The notes under the pieces were generated by a model. The model was not told the DNA's origin, made no database searches, and saw nothing but the letters and a program-made list of their open reading frames with translations. Made by a program: the position numbers and the translations under genes. Shown here piece after piece: positions 54,619-63,832 of a stretch of DNA of 64,000 nt (the first letter of the stretch is position 1; each line of letters starts with the position of its first letter). The stretch is from Bacillus sp. ISL-34 (GTDB taxonomy: Bacteria > Bacillota > Bacilli > Bacillales > DSM-1321): the NCBI RefSeq assembly GCF_018613325.1, contig NZ_JAGGQJ010000004.1, positions 62,001-126,000 on the forward strand, read 5' to 3'.

Positions 54619-55104
54619 CTATGAGAATACCACGAATAGAAAATATCCAATCATCAGAAGTTGAATGATGCCTTTTGTGATGACGCTGCTTATAAAGCCT
54701 ACAACGGAACCAAGGCCGATTTTGGAAGCAGTAACCGGGTCTTTTTTATGTACTAGGAGCTCTGCCAGGAATGCCCCGATGAATGGACCTATTAGTATTC
54801 CGACGAACGGAATCACGAATGGCCCGACCAGAAGCCCAATCGTACTGCCCCATATCCCTGCTTTCGTGCCGCCATACTTTTTGACCCCGACCATGTTCGC
54901 AATATAATCAGCTGCGAATAAAAGTATGACGAATAAAATTTGGACCGTCCAGAAAAACCAGCCAAATGTTTCAAAAGAATAAAATAGTCCATATAGCAAT
55001 ATTCCGCCGAAAATGAACAAAACACTTGGGATGATTGGAAAAATCAGACCGACAAATCCCATTATGAACATGAGGGTAATTATTATCCAAAATAGTGTAT
55101 CCAT
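54619..55104 (-). CDS. yqgC: DUF456 membrane protein YqgC
   Basis: A 161-residue protein with four or five hydrophobic helices and glycine-rich helix pairs ([21 protein letters not shown]), typical of DUF456. It starts after AAGGGGC. Position next to sodA matches B. subtilis yqgC. Function unknown. Confidence 0.9.
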   Translation of the reverse strand: MDTLFWIIITLMFIMGFVGLIFPIIPSVLFIFGGILLYGLFYSFETFGWFFWTVQILFVILLFAADYIANMVGVKKYGGTKAGIWGSTIGLLVGPFVIPFVGILIGPFIGAFLAELLVHKKDPVTASKIGLGSVVGFISSVITKGIIQLLMIGYFLFVVFS

Positions 55105-55267
55105 AACTAAAACGCCCCTTTCTCATTTCATTTATAATTTGACTTTATCTCTCCATAATTACCTCATTACTGATGGTTAAAACCAATGAAGCAGAATACA
55201 GGTTGTTTTATTTTTCCCATATAGTTAAAATTGGTTAGGAATCTTATATAGTTAGGTGCTGAAAACA

Positions 55268-56035
55268 TTGAACATATTCAAACAACTGTGGGTAAGCTTA
55301 TATTCTCCTAAAGATATCGCTTCCTTTCAAAACCAAGGTATCGGGAAAACGATTTTATTCGTTTTCTTTATAAGTCTCATTGCCTTTCTCCCTTCAGCTT
55401 TTTATTTCGGGACAATGGTAGTTGACGGGATAGATGCCATGCACGAAACAGTATCCGAAGACTTACCGGCATTTGAAATCAAAAATGGCACGTTGACGAC
55501 TGAACAAGATGAGCCATTTAGCCTGAATAAAAACGGATATCAAATATTTGTAGATGGCACGGGAGCCTTGACCCCGGAAGAAGTAGCTGCAAAAGCTGAT
55601 GAGGCTGTCGCGCTTTTAAAGTCTGATCTGGTTTTCGTATCCGGAGGCAACGTGCAATCCTCTCCATATTCAGTTCTGGAGGGAGACAATCAGGAAATAT
55701 CCACTTGGCTTGATTCAGTTGAATCTGTGCTTCCTATCATCCTTACATTGCTTCTAATTATATTATACCTGTTTACCGCTAGCGGAATCTTCATTAAAGT
55801 GACAATCCTTGCCGCTTTCGGTCTTTTTTTCAAAAATGCTCTTGGCCGTCCTCTTTCCTATAGGCATCTATGGAGAATCGGTGCTTACAGCATAACGCTT
55901 GCCACCGTATTCTTCACCATCATGGATGCTTTTCAAGCAATTGTACCATTCGCTTCCATCATTAGCTGGTTTGTGACACTGATGATGTTATATTTATCCA
56001 TTAAAGAAACATCAGCCAATAAGATCACAAAATGA
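55268..56035 (+). CDS. yqgB: DUF1189 membrane protein YqgB
   Basis: A 255-residue protein from a TTG nine bases after AGGTG. It has a membrane helix at about 28-48, an extracytoplasmic domain (about 50-155) and four further helices (about 160-245). The family resembles maltodextrin-type membrane proteins but has no known role. It is followed by a very strong hairpin. Confidence 0.87.
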   Translation: MNIFKQLWVSLYSPKDIASFQNQGIGKTILFVFFISLIAFLPSAFYFGTMVVDGIDAMHETVSEDLPAFEIKNGTLTTEQDEPFSLNKNGYQIFVDGTGALTPEEVAAKADEAVALLKSDLVFVSGGNVQSSPYSVLEGDNQEISTWLDSVESVLPIILTLLLIILYLFTASGIFIKVTILAAFGLFFKNALGRPLSYRHLWRIGAYSITLATVFFTIMDAFQAIVPFASIISWFVTLMMLYLSIKETSANKITK

Positions 56036-56056
56036 CATTAAAAAAGATCCGGACTC

Positions 56057-56104
56057 AGACTGTAGGCAAACTCGATGAGAATCAAGTTTGCCTACAGTCT
56101 TTTA
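56057..56104 (+). terminator. 16-bp hairpin after yqgB / left end of repeat block
   Basis: AGACTGTAGGCAAACT (56057-56072) pairs perfectly with 56085-56100 and is followed by TTTT. It looks like a terminator for yqgB. The same sequence resembles the left end of the IS1182-like element at 5490 (TGTAGGCAAA here, TGTAGACAAA there). Confidence 0.7.
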
Positions 56105-56111
56105 AGGATTT

Positions 56112-56390
56112 GTAAAATTCGAACGTTCTTTTGGAACGTAGGGCACTCACTCCAATCAACTTTGTTTTAAAATTCAGATGGAACTTTACTATGATTTCAG
56201 GACAAGATTCCTGGTTATTGACTGTCTTATTTAAACCCTCAATGGATTGAAGAAATTTGCGACACTCCTGCCGAATAACTGGCTAGCCGAGACACCGCAG
56301 GCGCTTGCGCGAGGAGGCATGGCAGACAGTCGGCGGCGGAAAGGGAGCGGATTTCTGAAATCAGCTGGAACGTTTTTAACTTGAGGGTTT
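56112..56390. repeat. 279-bp tandem repeat, unit 1
   Basis: The unit runs from GTAAAATTCGAACG to AACTTGAGGGTTT. It contains GTAGGGCACTCACTCC, then TTGCGACACTCCTGCC, CCGAGACACCGC, a GGCGCTTGCGC palindrome, GGAGGCATGGCAGACAG, and GGAAAGGGAGCGGATTTC. Unit 2 follows directly with only scattered differences. Confidence 0.9.
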
Positions 56391-56668
56391 GTAAAACTCA
56401 AACGTTCTTTTGGAACGTAGGGCACTCACTCCAATCGACTTTGTTTTAAAATTCAGATGGAACTTTACTATGATTTTAGGACAAGATTCCTGGTTATTGA
56501 CTGTCTTATTTAAACCCTCAATGGATTGAAAAAATTTGCGACACTCCTGCCGAATAACTGGCTAGCCGAGACACCGCTGGCGCTTGCGCCGAGGAGGCTT
56601 GGCAGACAGTCGGCGGAAAGGGAGCGAATTTCTGAAATCAGCTGGAACGTTTTTTAACTTGAGGATTT
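56391..56668. repeat. 279-bp tandem repeat, unit 2
   Basis: It matches unit 1 over its whole length apart from single-base changes and small gaps (for example CGGCGGCGGAAAG in unit 1 versus CGGCGGAAAG here). The start of a third unit follows at 56669. Confidence 0.9.
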
Positions 56669-56835
56669 GTAAAATTCGAACGTTGATTGGAACGTTGATT
56701 GGAGCGTAGGGCACTCGCTTTCCGGGACGGTCCGCACTCGGCGCTCTTTGCGCCTGCGGAGTCTCCATAGACGCGCTTTTCTAAACAGGAGTCTCGCACA
56801 CCTGTTCCAATCAACTTGTTTAAAATTTAGATGAA
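56669..56835. repeat. partial third unit with GTAGGGCACTCGC palindromic repeat, copy 2
   Basis: It begins like the 279-bp unit (GTAAAATTCGAACG), then diverges into ACGTTGATTGGAGCG, GTAGGGCACTCGCTTTCC, GCGCTCTTTGCGCCTGCGGAG, CAGGAGTCTCGCACACC and TTCCAATCAACTTG. The two ends (GTTGATTGGA and TCCAATCAAC) are complementary. It is a longer version of the repeat at 5525-5625. Confidence 0.8.
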
Positions 56836-56944
56836 CCCCTTTTGTCTGCAAACTGAGATTCGACCACCTTGCTAAAGAATAAAATCGGGTATCCATGCCT
56901 TTGCAGCATATGACTATAGTCATCATTTTTTTATATCTACTTAA

Positions 56945-56978
56945 TTCGACAAAATACTCACTAAGTTATTCCTATACT
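56945..56978 (+). promoter_or_regulatory. Spo0A-type promoter of the SinI-like gene
   Basis: TTCGACAAAA at 56945-56954 is a perfect 0A box (TTTTGTCGAA on the minus strand). A -10 TATACT lies at 56973-56978, and the expected -35 position (56950-56955, CAAAAT) is poor and covered by the box. This is the layout of SigA promoters activated by Spo0A~P, such as spoIIG. Confidence 0.55.
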
Positions 56979-57011
56979 TATGGTTGAAATAGTATTTAAG
57001 AGGTGATAGAC

Positions 57012-57146
57012 GTGAAGGAGAGTCATATTGATGTACAGTGGTTGTTACTCATAATGGAGGCAAAAAAGAGTGGTCTGACCCTAAAGGAAATTCGCTCCTT
57101 TCTTAGCACTAATTCAAATAATAAGAATGTTACTAAACTGAAATAG
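57012..57146 (+). CDS. SinI-domain peptide (anti-repressor-like)
   Basis: A 44-residue peptide from a GTG with AGAGGTG six bases upstream. Residues 6-31 (IDVQWLLLIMEAKKSGLTLK, then EIRSFL) match the SinI/SinR dimerisation helix-hairpin: the Trp, EAK and EIRxFL positions are conserved. SinI binds and inactivates the biofilm repressor SinR in B. subtilis. No sinR is adjacent. It is too short for most gene callers. I am confident of the domain, less of the partner. Confidence 0.75.
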   Translation: MKESHIDVQWLLLIMEAKKSGLTLKEIRSFLSTNSNNKNVTKLK

Positions 57147-57259
57147 AAAATATGAATGGTCACTCTCACATTCCATTTGAAAAATCGCCCATTTTCAGGC
57201 ATATTTTTTGACCCCTCCAAGTATAGATGAATTAAAGACAAGCTTGGGAGGATGGAAAA

Positions 57260-57592
57260 TTGAAACGGCTACTGCTTTTTATCTCATTCTGTTTCACTTT
57301 ATTTATTATTTATTTTGATATGACTACGGGTACCCTGCCGGCTTCCCATCCACCGGCCTCTACAGGCGAACCGGCCGTCCCGGCCAGCCAGCCTGCATCC
57401 GTACCATCTGCCGCTTATAAAGAAATTACCATGAAACCGGGTGATACCTTACTTTCCATCGTCGAAACGGAAAAAGGCGGATCCAATCAGCCAATCGAAA
57501 CGATCATCTCTGACTTTCAAAGTTTGAATGAAGGATTGAAGCCCGAAGATATGCAGATTGGCAAATCATATAAGATTCCCGTTTATAAATAA
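57260..57592 (+). CDS. yqfZ: LysM-domain protein (YqfZ-like)
   Basis: A 110-residue protein from a TTG eight bases after GGGAGG. A signal anchor (about 3-20) is followed by a Pro/Ala/Ser-rich linker and one LysM domain (about 53-108; EITMKPGDTLLSIVE to GKSYKIPVYK), which binds peptidoglycan. It lies before ispG like yqfZ in B. subtilis. Confidence 0.87.
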   Translation: MKRLLLFISFCFTLFIIYFDMTTGTLPASHPPASTGEPAVPASQPASVPSAAYKEITMKPGDTLLSIVETEKGGSNQPIETIISDFQSLNEGLKPEDMQIGKSYKIPVYK

Positions 57593-57642
57593 CCCCCTAA
57601 TGGGAAACTGCCCCTTCACAAGAACCATTAAGGGGGATTTCC
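57592..57642 (+). terminator. terminator-like stem after yqfZ
   Basis: ACCCCCTAATGG pairs with CCATTAAGGGGG (one mismatch) around a 20-base loop, followed by ATTTCCCC. The T run is weak. Confidence 0.5.
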
Positions 57643-57797
57643 CCATACTGAGTATATCCAGAAAATAGGGAATGTCTCGTAATGAAAAAAGATTATGCGT
57701 CCTATTTCCTTGTCAAGCGGTATGTACATTGATACAATATTTCAGAGAAGCAAATTAAAAATCAAAACTGATTTTTTCCTAAAGGAGAGAATTCCAC

Positions 57798-58919
57798 TTG
57801 AGTGAAATCATACATCGCACCAAGACGCGGCCAATCAAAGTCGGAAACTTAACGATTGGCGGCAATAATGAAGTTATAGTACAAAGCATGACAACGACAA
57901 AAACACATGATGTTGAAGCAACGGTTGCAGAGATCCTTCGCCTTGAAGAAGCGGGATGTCAAATCGTACGTGTCGCCTGTCCGGATGAAAGGGCAGCTGA
58001 TGCAATCCCTGAGATAAAAAAACGGATAAACATCCCTCTTGTAGTCGATATTCATTTCGATTATAAACTTGCTTTGAAGGCAATCGAAGGCGGAGCGGAT
58101 AAAATCAGAATAAATCCTGGTAACATCGGACGCCGTGAAAAGGTTGAAGCAGTCGTGAAAGCTGCGAAGGCTAAAGGAATCCCAATCCGCATCGGGGTCA
58201 ATGCTGGTTCTCTAGAAAAGAAAATCATCGATAAATATGGCTTCCCGACTGCTGATGGAATGGTAGAAAGTGCTTTACACCATATCAAGATACTGGAAGA
58301 TTTGGATTTTCATGACATTATCGTTTCCATGAAGGCATCCGATGTGAATTTAGCCATCGAGGCATATGAAAAAGCTTCTAAAGCATTCGATTATCCTTTA
58401 CATCTTGGGATCACGGAATCAGGTACACTGTTCTCCGGAACCGTAAAAAGCGCGGCCGGACTAGGTGCCATCCTAAGTCAGGGTATTGGAAGCACGATGC
58501 GTGTTTCTTTAAGTGCCGATCCTGTCGAAGAGGTGAAGGTGGCAAGGGAGCTTCTAAAAGTATTTGGCCTTGCTTCCAACATGGCCACTTTAATTTCCTG
58601 CCCTACTTGCGGTCGAATCGAGATTGATTTGATTTCCATCGCCAATGAAGTTGAAGAGTACATCCAGACGGTTAAAGCACCAATCAAGGTATCAGTGCTT
58701 GGTTGTGCGGTAAACGGCCCTGGAGAAGCCCGGGAGGCTGATATTGGCATAGCCGGGGCCCGTGGTGAAGGTTTACTGTTTAGAAAAGGTCAAATTGTAC
58801 GTAAAGTGCCTGAAGAAACGATGGTCGAGGAACTTAAAAAGGAAATTGACAAAATCGCTGAAGAGTACTATGAGAAACAAAGAGCCGAAGCAGCTGCAGC
58901 AGCTTTATTAAATAAATAA
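57798..58919 (+). CDS. ispG: 4-hydroxy-3-methylbut-2-en-1-yl diphosphate synthase
   Basis: IspG makes HMBPP in the non-mevalonate isoprenoid pathway using a [4Fe-4S] cluster. The 373-residue protein starts at a TTG eight bases after AAAGGAGAG. The N-terminal TIM barrel has [14 protein letters not shown]; the cluster cysteines are in SCPTCGR near 268 and 271 and in [11 protein letters not shown] near 303. A Glu/Ala-rich tail ends the protein. Confidence 0.96.
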   Translation: MSEIIHRTKTRPIKVGNLTIGGNNEVIVQSMTTTKTHDVEATVAEILRLEEAGCQIVRVACPDERAADAIPEIKKRINIPLVVDIHFDYKLALKAIEGGADKIRINPGNIGRREKVEAVVKAAKAKGIPIRIGVNAGSLEKKIIDKYGFPTADGMVESALHHIKILEDLDFHDIIVSMKASDVNLAIEAYEKASKAFDYPLHLGITESGTLFSGTVKSAAGLGAILSQGIGSTMRVSLSADPVEEVKVARELLKVFGLASNMATLISCPTCGRIEIDLISIANEVEEYIQTVKAPIKVSVLGCAVNGPGEAREADIGIAGARGEGLLFRKGQIVRKVPEETMVEELKKEIDKIAEEYYEKQRAEAAAAALLNK

Positions 58920-58923
58920 AACA

Positions 58924-58960
58924 AAGAATCCCGAATTTTCATCATCGGGATTTTTTGTTT
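58924..58960 (+). terminator. ispG terminator
   Basis: AATCCCGA pairs with TCGGGATT and is followed by TTTTGTTTT. Confidence 0.8.
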
Positions 58961-59021
58961 TATGCCATTTGAAAAACCCTTTGATTCATTTTGAAAAATG
59001 ACATCAAAGGGTTTAATGATG

Positions 59022-59492
59022 TTAAAAGAACGGCAGGATGAATATGCCAACGATGATGGAGATTGCACCAATGACGATGGCCCAAGTACCCAAGTTCGAT
59101 CCCCTGCTTCTGGCCACTATCCCTACAATGATACCCACAATCCCTAAAATGAAAGGCATCATGAATAAAGATAAAATGGAGATGATCAAAGCTATGACAC
59201 CAATCGCTTTCCCTCTTGATGCCACATCCCCAGAACCATCTGCACCTGCAGGCTCGTCATCCTTATAAGCCCTGATTCGCTGAGGCGGTGTTGAAATTTC
59301 GGCAGACGTTTCTTCCTGATACCGGTTATCCATATTGGTTATGGTTCCACGACTTTCATATCGTCTGTCATCTTCAGGTGTATCTTCATTATAATACCGC
59401 TCATGATGCTGATCATCCACAACGGTTGGTTCACTGCCCTCTTTCGCCAATTGCATTTCATCGTCAATACTGGAGTATTGATCTTTTTCCAT
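59022..59492 (-). CDS. yqfX: YqfX-type membrane protein
   Basis: A 156-residue protein from an ATG eight bases after GAGGG. The first 90 residues are hydrophilic and rich in Asp, Glu, Arg and Tyr; two C-terminal hydrophobic helices (about 95-122 and 130-153) have many Ile and Gly residues. It fits YqfX between ispG and yqfW. Function unknown. Confidence 0.83.
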   Translation of the reverse strand: MEKDQYSSIDDEMQLAKEGSEPTVVDDQHHERYYNEDTPEDDRRYESRGTITNMDNRYQEETSAEISTPPQRIRAYKDDEPAGADGSGDVASRGKAIGVIALIISILSLFMMPFILGIVGIIVGIVARSRGSNLGTWAIVIGAISIIVGIFILPFF

Positions 59493-59660
59493 TCGTGCAT
59501 CCCTCACTTTCATTTGTGAAGCATTTATAGTGTATGTAAAAATTGCGGAACCCATCGTGAAAATGGTTTCATGTCTTGGAAAAAAATACGGGTTTTTACC
59601 AAAGCTATGATGGGATATGTTACACTATTACAAGTATTGAAAATGAGGGAGAGATTCATC

Positions 59661-60245
59661 ATGAAAAAACGTTTTGGCATCGATATAGACGGGACTGTTA
59701 CAAGACCTGACTCCATGGTCCCTTTTTTAAATAAAGCTTTTCAGCTGAATTTAGCTTATGAAGACATTACTGAATATGACTTATTACCCTTCGTGAATGT
59801 TCCAAAAGAGGATTTCACTAAATGGTTCATTGAGAGCGAGCCACTCATCTATTCCGAATCATTATTGGCTGAAGGTGCGAAAGATGTATTGGAAAAATGG
59901 ACAGAACAAGCCAACCTTTATTTCATCAGTGCCAGGAGCAACCGTTTATTGGATGTAACCAAAAATTGGTTCACGGCGAATGAAGTCCTATATGATCATA
60001 TTGAGCTTGTAGGTTCACACGATAAAGTGGCTGCAGCCAAAAAATTCGAAGTCGATCTCTTTTTAGAGGACAAGCACGATAATGCAGTGGCGATTTCGGA
60101 AGAGTGTAAAATACCCGTAATTTTATTTAATACTCCTTACAACCAAGATCCCGTGCCTGAAAGGGTGGTTCGGGTCAACAATTGGCAAGAAGCCTCTGTC
60201 TGGGTGAATAATTGGATGGCAGTGCAACCGGCAACCATAAAATGA
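59661..60245 (+). CDS. yqfW: HAD-family nucleotidase-like protein YqfW
   Basis: A HAD hydrolase related to 5'(3')-deoxyribonucleotidases. The 194-residue protein has the nucleophile motif GIDIDGTVTRPDS near 6, the motif II region YFISARSNR near 90, and the metal-binding DLFLEDKHDNA near 135. The ATG at 59661 follows GGGAG; an upstream frame of 30 codons is not conserved. The substrate is not established. Confidence 0.88.
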   Translation: MKKRFGIDIDGTVTRPDSMVPFLNKAFQLNLAYEDITEYDLLPFVNVPKEDFTKWFIESEPLIYSESLLAEGAKDVLEKWTEQANLYFISARSNRLLDVTKNWFTANEVLYDHIELVGSHDKVAAAKKFEVDLFLEDKHDNAVAISEECKIPVILFNTPYNQDPVPERVVRVNNWQEASVWVNNWMAVQPATIK

Positions 60246-60251
60246 ATCAAG

Positions 60252-60283
60252 AAAAAACCATTGACTGGAGGTCAATGGTTTTT
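60252..60283. terminator. bidirectional terminator yqfW/zur
   Basis: AAAAAACCATTGAC pairs with GTCAATGGTTTTT around TGGAG between two converging genes. It overlaps the zur stop codon. Confidence 0.85.
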
Positions 60284-60707
60284 ATGCTTCCAAAGATACG
60301 CTGCATGCGGGACAGCGTCCGTAAATTTCAAATTTATGTCCCGAAACATCGTAGTCCTTCAAGCTTTCCTGAAGTTCCTGCATCGGGCACAATTCGATTT
60401 CTTTCGTTTTTCCACAATTCAAACAGATGAAGTGGTGATGGTGGGAGGAATGACCGCATGTAAAACGAAAACGCTTTTCCCCTTCCAACTCGGTCGCTTC
60501 AAAGATGCCCAGTTCGACAAATAGGGAAAGATTTCTATAAATCGTATCGAAGCTTAAACCTGGATAATCCTGTTTCATATTCTCCAATACATCTTTGGCC
60601 GTTAAATATTTATCGCTTGAAGAGAAAAGCTGAAGCATTTCTTCCCTCTTTCCTGTATGCTTAAAACCTTTATCTTTTAATAATTGCATGGCAGTAGTTA
60701 CGTTCAT
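60282..60707 (-). CDS. zur: zinc uptake regulator Zur
   Basis: A Fur-family repressor that senses zinc. The 141-residue protein has the winged helix with recognition region [13 protein letters not shown] near 50, the HHHHF metal site near 90, and two CxxC pairs (CLNCG, CPACS) for the structural zinc. It follows znuB by 15 bases, so it lies in an operon with the zinc transporter it probably controls. Confidence 0.94.
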   Translation of the reverse strand: MNVTTAMQLLKDKGFKHTGKREEMLQLFSSSDKYLTAKDVLENMKQDYPGLSFDTIYRNLSLFVELGIFEATELEGEKRFRFTCGHSSHHHHFICLNCGKTKEIELCPMQELQESLKDYDVSGHKFEIYGRCPACSVSLEA

Positions 60708-60722
60708 AATACATCACCCCAT

Positions 60723-61571
60723 CTATCGATTTTTCCACTTATCAAACAAAATTGACAAGATGAGAATTAGTACAGCTATTACTACAATGGTCCCGCCAGG
60801 AGCCAGGTCAAGGTTGTATGATAAGAATAATCCGCCTATGACGGAAACTTCACCGAATAATACCGAATAACCTATCATCTGCTTAAAACCCTTCGCAAAG
60901 CGAAGACTAGCAGCTACCGGGAGAGTCATGAGCGAAGAAACAAGTAATATGCCAATGATTTTCATGGAAGCGGCAATGACCAATGCGACCATGACAATAA
61001 AAATAAAATGAATCGCTTTATAAGGTATTCCAGACGCTTTCGCATGCTCTTCATCAAAAGATAACAGAAACAATTCTTTATACAATAGGGTGAGCATCAA
61101 GGCTACGACTATCCCCACTGCCAAAATGACATACAAGTCCGCCCGGCTGACGGCACTGACACTGCCGAATAAATAACCGTATAAATCGGTATTGAAACCA
61201 TCTGCAATGGATATGAAAATGACACTAAGACCCATGCCGCCTGACATTATGATCGGGATTGCAAGCTCTTGATAATGCTTGTACACCCCTCTTAATTTTT
61301 CAATGAATAATGAACCACCTACAGAAAACGCCATTCCTATATAAAGCGGATTCAATCCTGCTAAAGATAGAAAACTCTTCTGCAGCAATAAACTAAACGC
61401 TATTCCAGCAAGCGCTACATGACTGAGCGCATCGGAAATCATCGACATCCGCCTTACCACGACAAAAACGCCCACTAATGGCGCAATCGCTCCGATGATG
61501 ATTCCGGTCAAGAATGCGTTCTGCAAAAATTCAAATTGCAATATCCCCGATATCATTGGGCTATCCTCCAA
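60723..61571 (-). CDS. znuB: zinc ABC transporter permease
   Basis: A membrane subunit of the ZnuB/MntB family. The 282 residues form eight or nine helices; the loop DALSHVALAGIAFSLLL near 47 is the family signature. It lies between znuC and zur. The substrate is inferred to be zinc from the zur linkage; no binding protein gene (znuA) is nearby. Confidence 0.92.
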   Translation of the reverse strand: MEDSPMISGILQFEFLQNAFLTGIIIGAIAPLVGVFVVVRRMSMISDALSHVALAGIAFSLLLQKSFLSLAGLNPLYIGMAFSVGGSLFIEKLRGVYKHYQELAIPIIMSGGMGLSVIFISIADGFNTDLYGYLFGSVSAVSRADLYVILAVGIVVALMLTLLYKELFLLSFDEEHAKASGIPYKAIHFIFIVMVALVIAASMKIIGILLVSSLMTLPVAASLRFAKGFKQMIGYSVLFGEVSVIGGLFLSYNLDLAPGGTIVVIAVLILILSILFDKWKNR

Positions 61572-61577
61572 AACATA

Positions 61578-62342
61578 TTAATGATCATGATTTAAAAATT
61601 GGACCCCATGTCCATAAATGGACGAGAGCTCACCTTCATCCAACTCATTATATTCACAGGCATCCCCGTGAAAATGAAGCTTTTTATTTAAGCAGGCGAC
61701 ATGTGTGACTTTATCGGTCACAGTACCAACATCATGGGTTACTAAAATCAGGGTTATTCCTAATTTTTTATTCAACATCTCAAGCATTTCATAAAATTGG
61801 TGGACGTTTTTTGAATCAACGCCAACCGTGGGTTCATCCAATATCATCAATTCCGGCTCGCTGACCAGTGAACGGGCGATGAACACCCTCTGCTGCTGGC
61901 CTCCGGACAATTCCCCGATATTGCGGTTCTGATACTCAAGCATATCAACGGATTCCAGAGCCTTCTTCACCTTTTGCTTATCCTCTTTGCCTGCAAACTT
62001 AAACAAACCGATTTTTTTGGTCAAACCGCTCTGAACCACTTCAAATACTGTGGCAGGAAACCCAGAGTTGAAGGAGTTCGCCTTTTGGGAAACGAAACCG
62101 ACCTTTTGCCAATCTTTAAAGCGTCGTATGTCTTCCCCGAATATTTCTATTTTTCCCTTTTGGAGCTTGAACAGACCAAGCAGCAACTTCAAAAGTGTTG
62201 ACTTACCGGATCCATTCGGCCCAACGATAGCTAAGAAGGCCCCTCTAGGGATTTCAAGCGAAACATGTTCCAGCACTAGATCTTTTGTATATTTGTAAGA
62301 TATATCTTCAAATTTAACTATGGGGTTTACTGCATTATCCAA
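61578..62342 (-). CDS. znuC: zinc ABC transporter ATP-binding protein
   Basis: The ATPase of the zinc importer. From a TTG at 62342 with AAAGGTGAT upstream it has 254 residues, with Walker A GPNGSGKST near 45, the signature [15 protein letters not shown] near 142 and Walker B LMILDEPTVGVD near 163. Earlier in-frame starts overlap the ribosome site. First gene of znuC-znuB-zur. Confidence 0.92.
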   Translation of the reverse strand: MDNAVNPIVKFEDISYKYTKDLVLEHVSLEIPRGAFLAIVGPNGSGKSTLLKLLLGLFKLQKGKIEIFGEDIRRFKDWQKVGFVSQKANSFNSGFPATVFEVVQSGLTKKIGLFKFAGKEDKQKVKKALESVDMLEYQNRNIGELSGGQQQRVFIARSLVSEPELMILDEPTVGVDSKNVHQFYEMLEMLNKKLGITLILVTHDVGTVTDKVTHVACLNKKLHFHGDACEYNELDEGELSSIYGHGVQFLNHDH

Positions 62343-62363
62343 AGAGATCACCTTTTTTTTAAG

Positions 62364-62386
62364 AATCATTACGATTAACAATCGTT
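62364..62386 (-). promoter_or_regulatory. candidate Zur box before znuC
   Basis: AATCATTACGATT at 62364-62376 matches one half of the Bacillus Zur box (ATTACGATT) exactly and the other half poorly. It overlaps the perfect inverted repeat ACGATT-AAC-AATCGT at 62371-62385. Placed about 25 bases before the znuC start, it is a likely operator. Confidence 0.6.
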
Positions 62387-62554
62387 AGTATAAATCAAAG
62401 AAGCCCAGATGTAAAGAATCCGGTCCTCTGAACAAGTGCCGGTACGCCCTGAACCACAAAAAATGTTAGTTTAACCAAATTACCGTAATCTAACAAAGTT
62501 TCATGTTCACATACGTCTTACTCCTTCATATGTTTTAACAAAGGAGGAGATCGT

Positions 62555-62815
62555 TTGAAATTATTTGAAATGATGGTCAATCATAAAATCAACAGTATAC
62601 GCCCCGATGAACTGCTTTCCCTTGCTAAACAGCATAAGGTTGCACTCACTCAAAAACAAGCACAGGATATCACTGCACTTCTAGCAGGTAAAAATATTAA
62701 CATTTTTGATATACGTCAAAGACAGAACGTACTTGGTCAAATAACAAAAGTCGCCGGAGCAAGCACAGCCAGGGAAATAGAATCCCTCTTCAACAACCTT
62801 ACTTCCACTTTTTAA
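62555..62815 (+). CDS. yqfT: DUF2624 protein YqfT
   Basis: An 86-residue helical protein from a TTG at seven bases after AAGGAGGAG. It has the DUF2624 features NHKINSIRPDELLSLAKQH and LLAGKNINIFD. Position between znu/zur and nfo matches yqfT in B. subtilis. Function unknown. Confidence 0.88.
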   Translation: MKLFEMMVNHKINSIRPDELLSLAKQHKVALTQKQAQDITALLAGKNINIFDIRQRQNVLGQITKVAGASTAREIESLFNNLTSTF

Positions 62816-62873
62816 AGATCTTAAGCCAGCTGCTTAAAGTCGTTATCAGAGCATACTTAATCCAAATGCAAAA

Positions 62874-62916
62874 TGAAAGGACGATTCATCTTTATTTCGA
62901 TGAATCGTCCCTTTCT
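62874..62916. terminator. nfo terminator
   Basis: AAAGGACGATTCATC pairs with GATGAATCGTCC around TTTATTTC, followed on the minus side by TTTCATTTT. It may also end yqfT. Confidence 0.85.
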
Positions 62917-62923
62917 TTTATGA

Positions 62924-63820
62924 TTATTGTTGAAATCTGATCTTTTCCAATAAATCTTCATCAAATTGATTATTCTTGAACATATCAATTTCAAATTTAT
63001 AAGGTGCCTTTTTGTCTTTTTTGTCTTCCCCTACATAAGGTGTTTCCAGGATTTTCGGAACAGAGCTTAATTGCGGATGGTGGACAATATCATTCAACGC
63101 CTTAAAACCGATATGGCCAAATCCAATGTTTTCATGGCGGTCTTTACGCATGCCGCGTTCGTTCTTGCTATCGTTTATATGAAGGACCTTGATGCGGTCA
63201 ACACCGACCAATTTATCAAATTCATTCAGTACGCCATCAAAATCCTCGATGATATTATATCCTGCATCGTGAGTATGGCAAGTATCGAAGCATACCGATA
63301 ATTTTTCATTATGGGTCACACCATCAATGATCATTGCCAGCTCCTCGAAAGACCTGCCACATTCAGAACCTTTACCCGCCATCGTTTCAAGGGCAATCTG
63401 AACTTTATCGTCGGCAGTAAGCACTTCATTCAAACCTTCGATGATTCTCTTGATGCCCAGTTCACTGCCTGCACCAACATGCGCACCTGGATGAAGTACG
63501 ATCTGCCTGGCGCCAATCGCTTCGGTCCGGTCGATTTCGCTGCGTAGGAAGTTGACTCCAAGCTCGTATGTGGCAGGATTCGTGGTATTTCCAATATTAA
63601 TGATATACGGGGCATGGACAACGATATCGCTGATCCCATTCTCCTCCATATGCAGTCTTCCGGCTTCGATATTTAAATCCTCGATTTTTTTACGTCTTGT
63701 GTTTTGAGGGGCCCCTGTATAGATCATGAATGTGTTGGAGCCATACGAAGCCGCTTCTTGACTCGCAGCAAGAAGCATACCTTTCCCGCTCATTGAAACA
63801 TGCGATCCAATCTTCAACAT
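62924..63820 (-). CDS. nfo: endonuclease IV
   Basis: An AP endonuclease of base excision repair. The 298-residue TIM-barrel protein has zinc ligands in [12 protein letters not shown] near 110, ALETMAGKG near 145, [14 protein letters not shown] near 180, [27 protein letters not shown] near 215-232 and LETPY near 261. In Bacillus it protects germinating spores. It lies 12 bases after cshB. Confidence 0.96.
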   Translation of the reverse strand: MLKIGSHVSMSGKGMLLAASQEAASYGSNTFMIYTGAPQNTRRKKIEDLNIEAGRLHMEENGISDIVVHAPYIINIGNTTNPATYELGVNFLRSEIDRTEAIGARQIVLHPGAHVGAGSELGIKRIIEGLNEVLTADDKVQIALETMAGKGSECGRSFEELAMIIDGVTHNEKLSVCFDTCHTHDAGYNIIEDFDGVLNEFDKLVGVDRIKVLHINDSKNERGMRKDRHENIGFGHIGFKALNDIVHHPQLSSVPKILETPYVGEDKKDKKAPYKFEIDMFKNNQFDEDLLEKIRFQQ

Positions 63821-63832
63821 CTGTTTTCTCCC

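Larger units (their letters stand above)
56059..56856. mobile_element. possible non-autonomous IS1182-like derivative
   Basis: The block begins with TGTAGGCAAACTCG and ends with TTTGTCTGCAAACTGAG, both resembling the ends of the element at 5490-6123. It holds two full and one partial unit of a 279-base tandem repeat and a copy of the GTAGGGCACTCGC palindrome, and no transposase. No target duplication is clear. Calling it a mobile-element derivative is inference. Confidence 0.45.

Noticed and set aside
56231-56926. Short open frames in the 56-kb repeat block
   Set aside because: They are translations of palindromic repeat DNA, rich in Arg and Pro, and change frame between repeat units.
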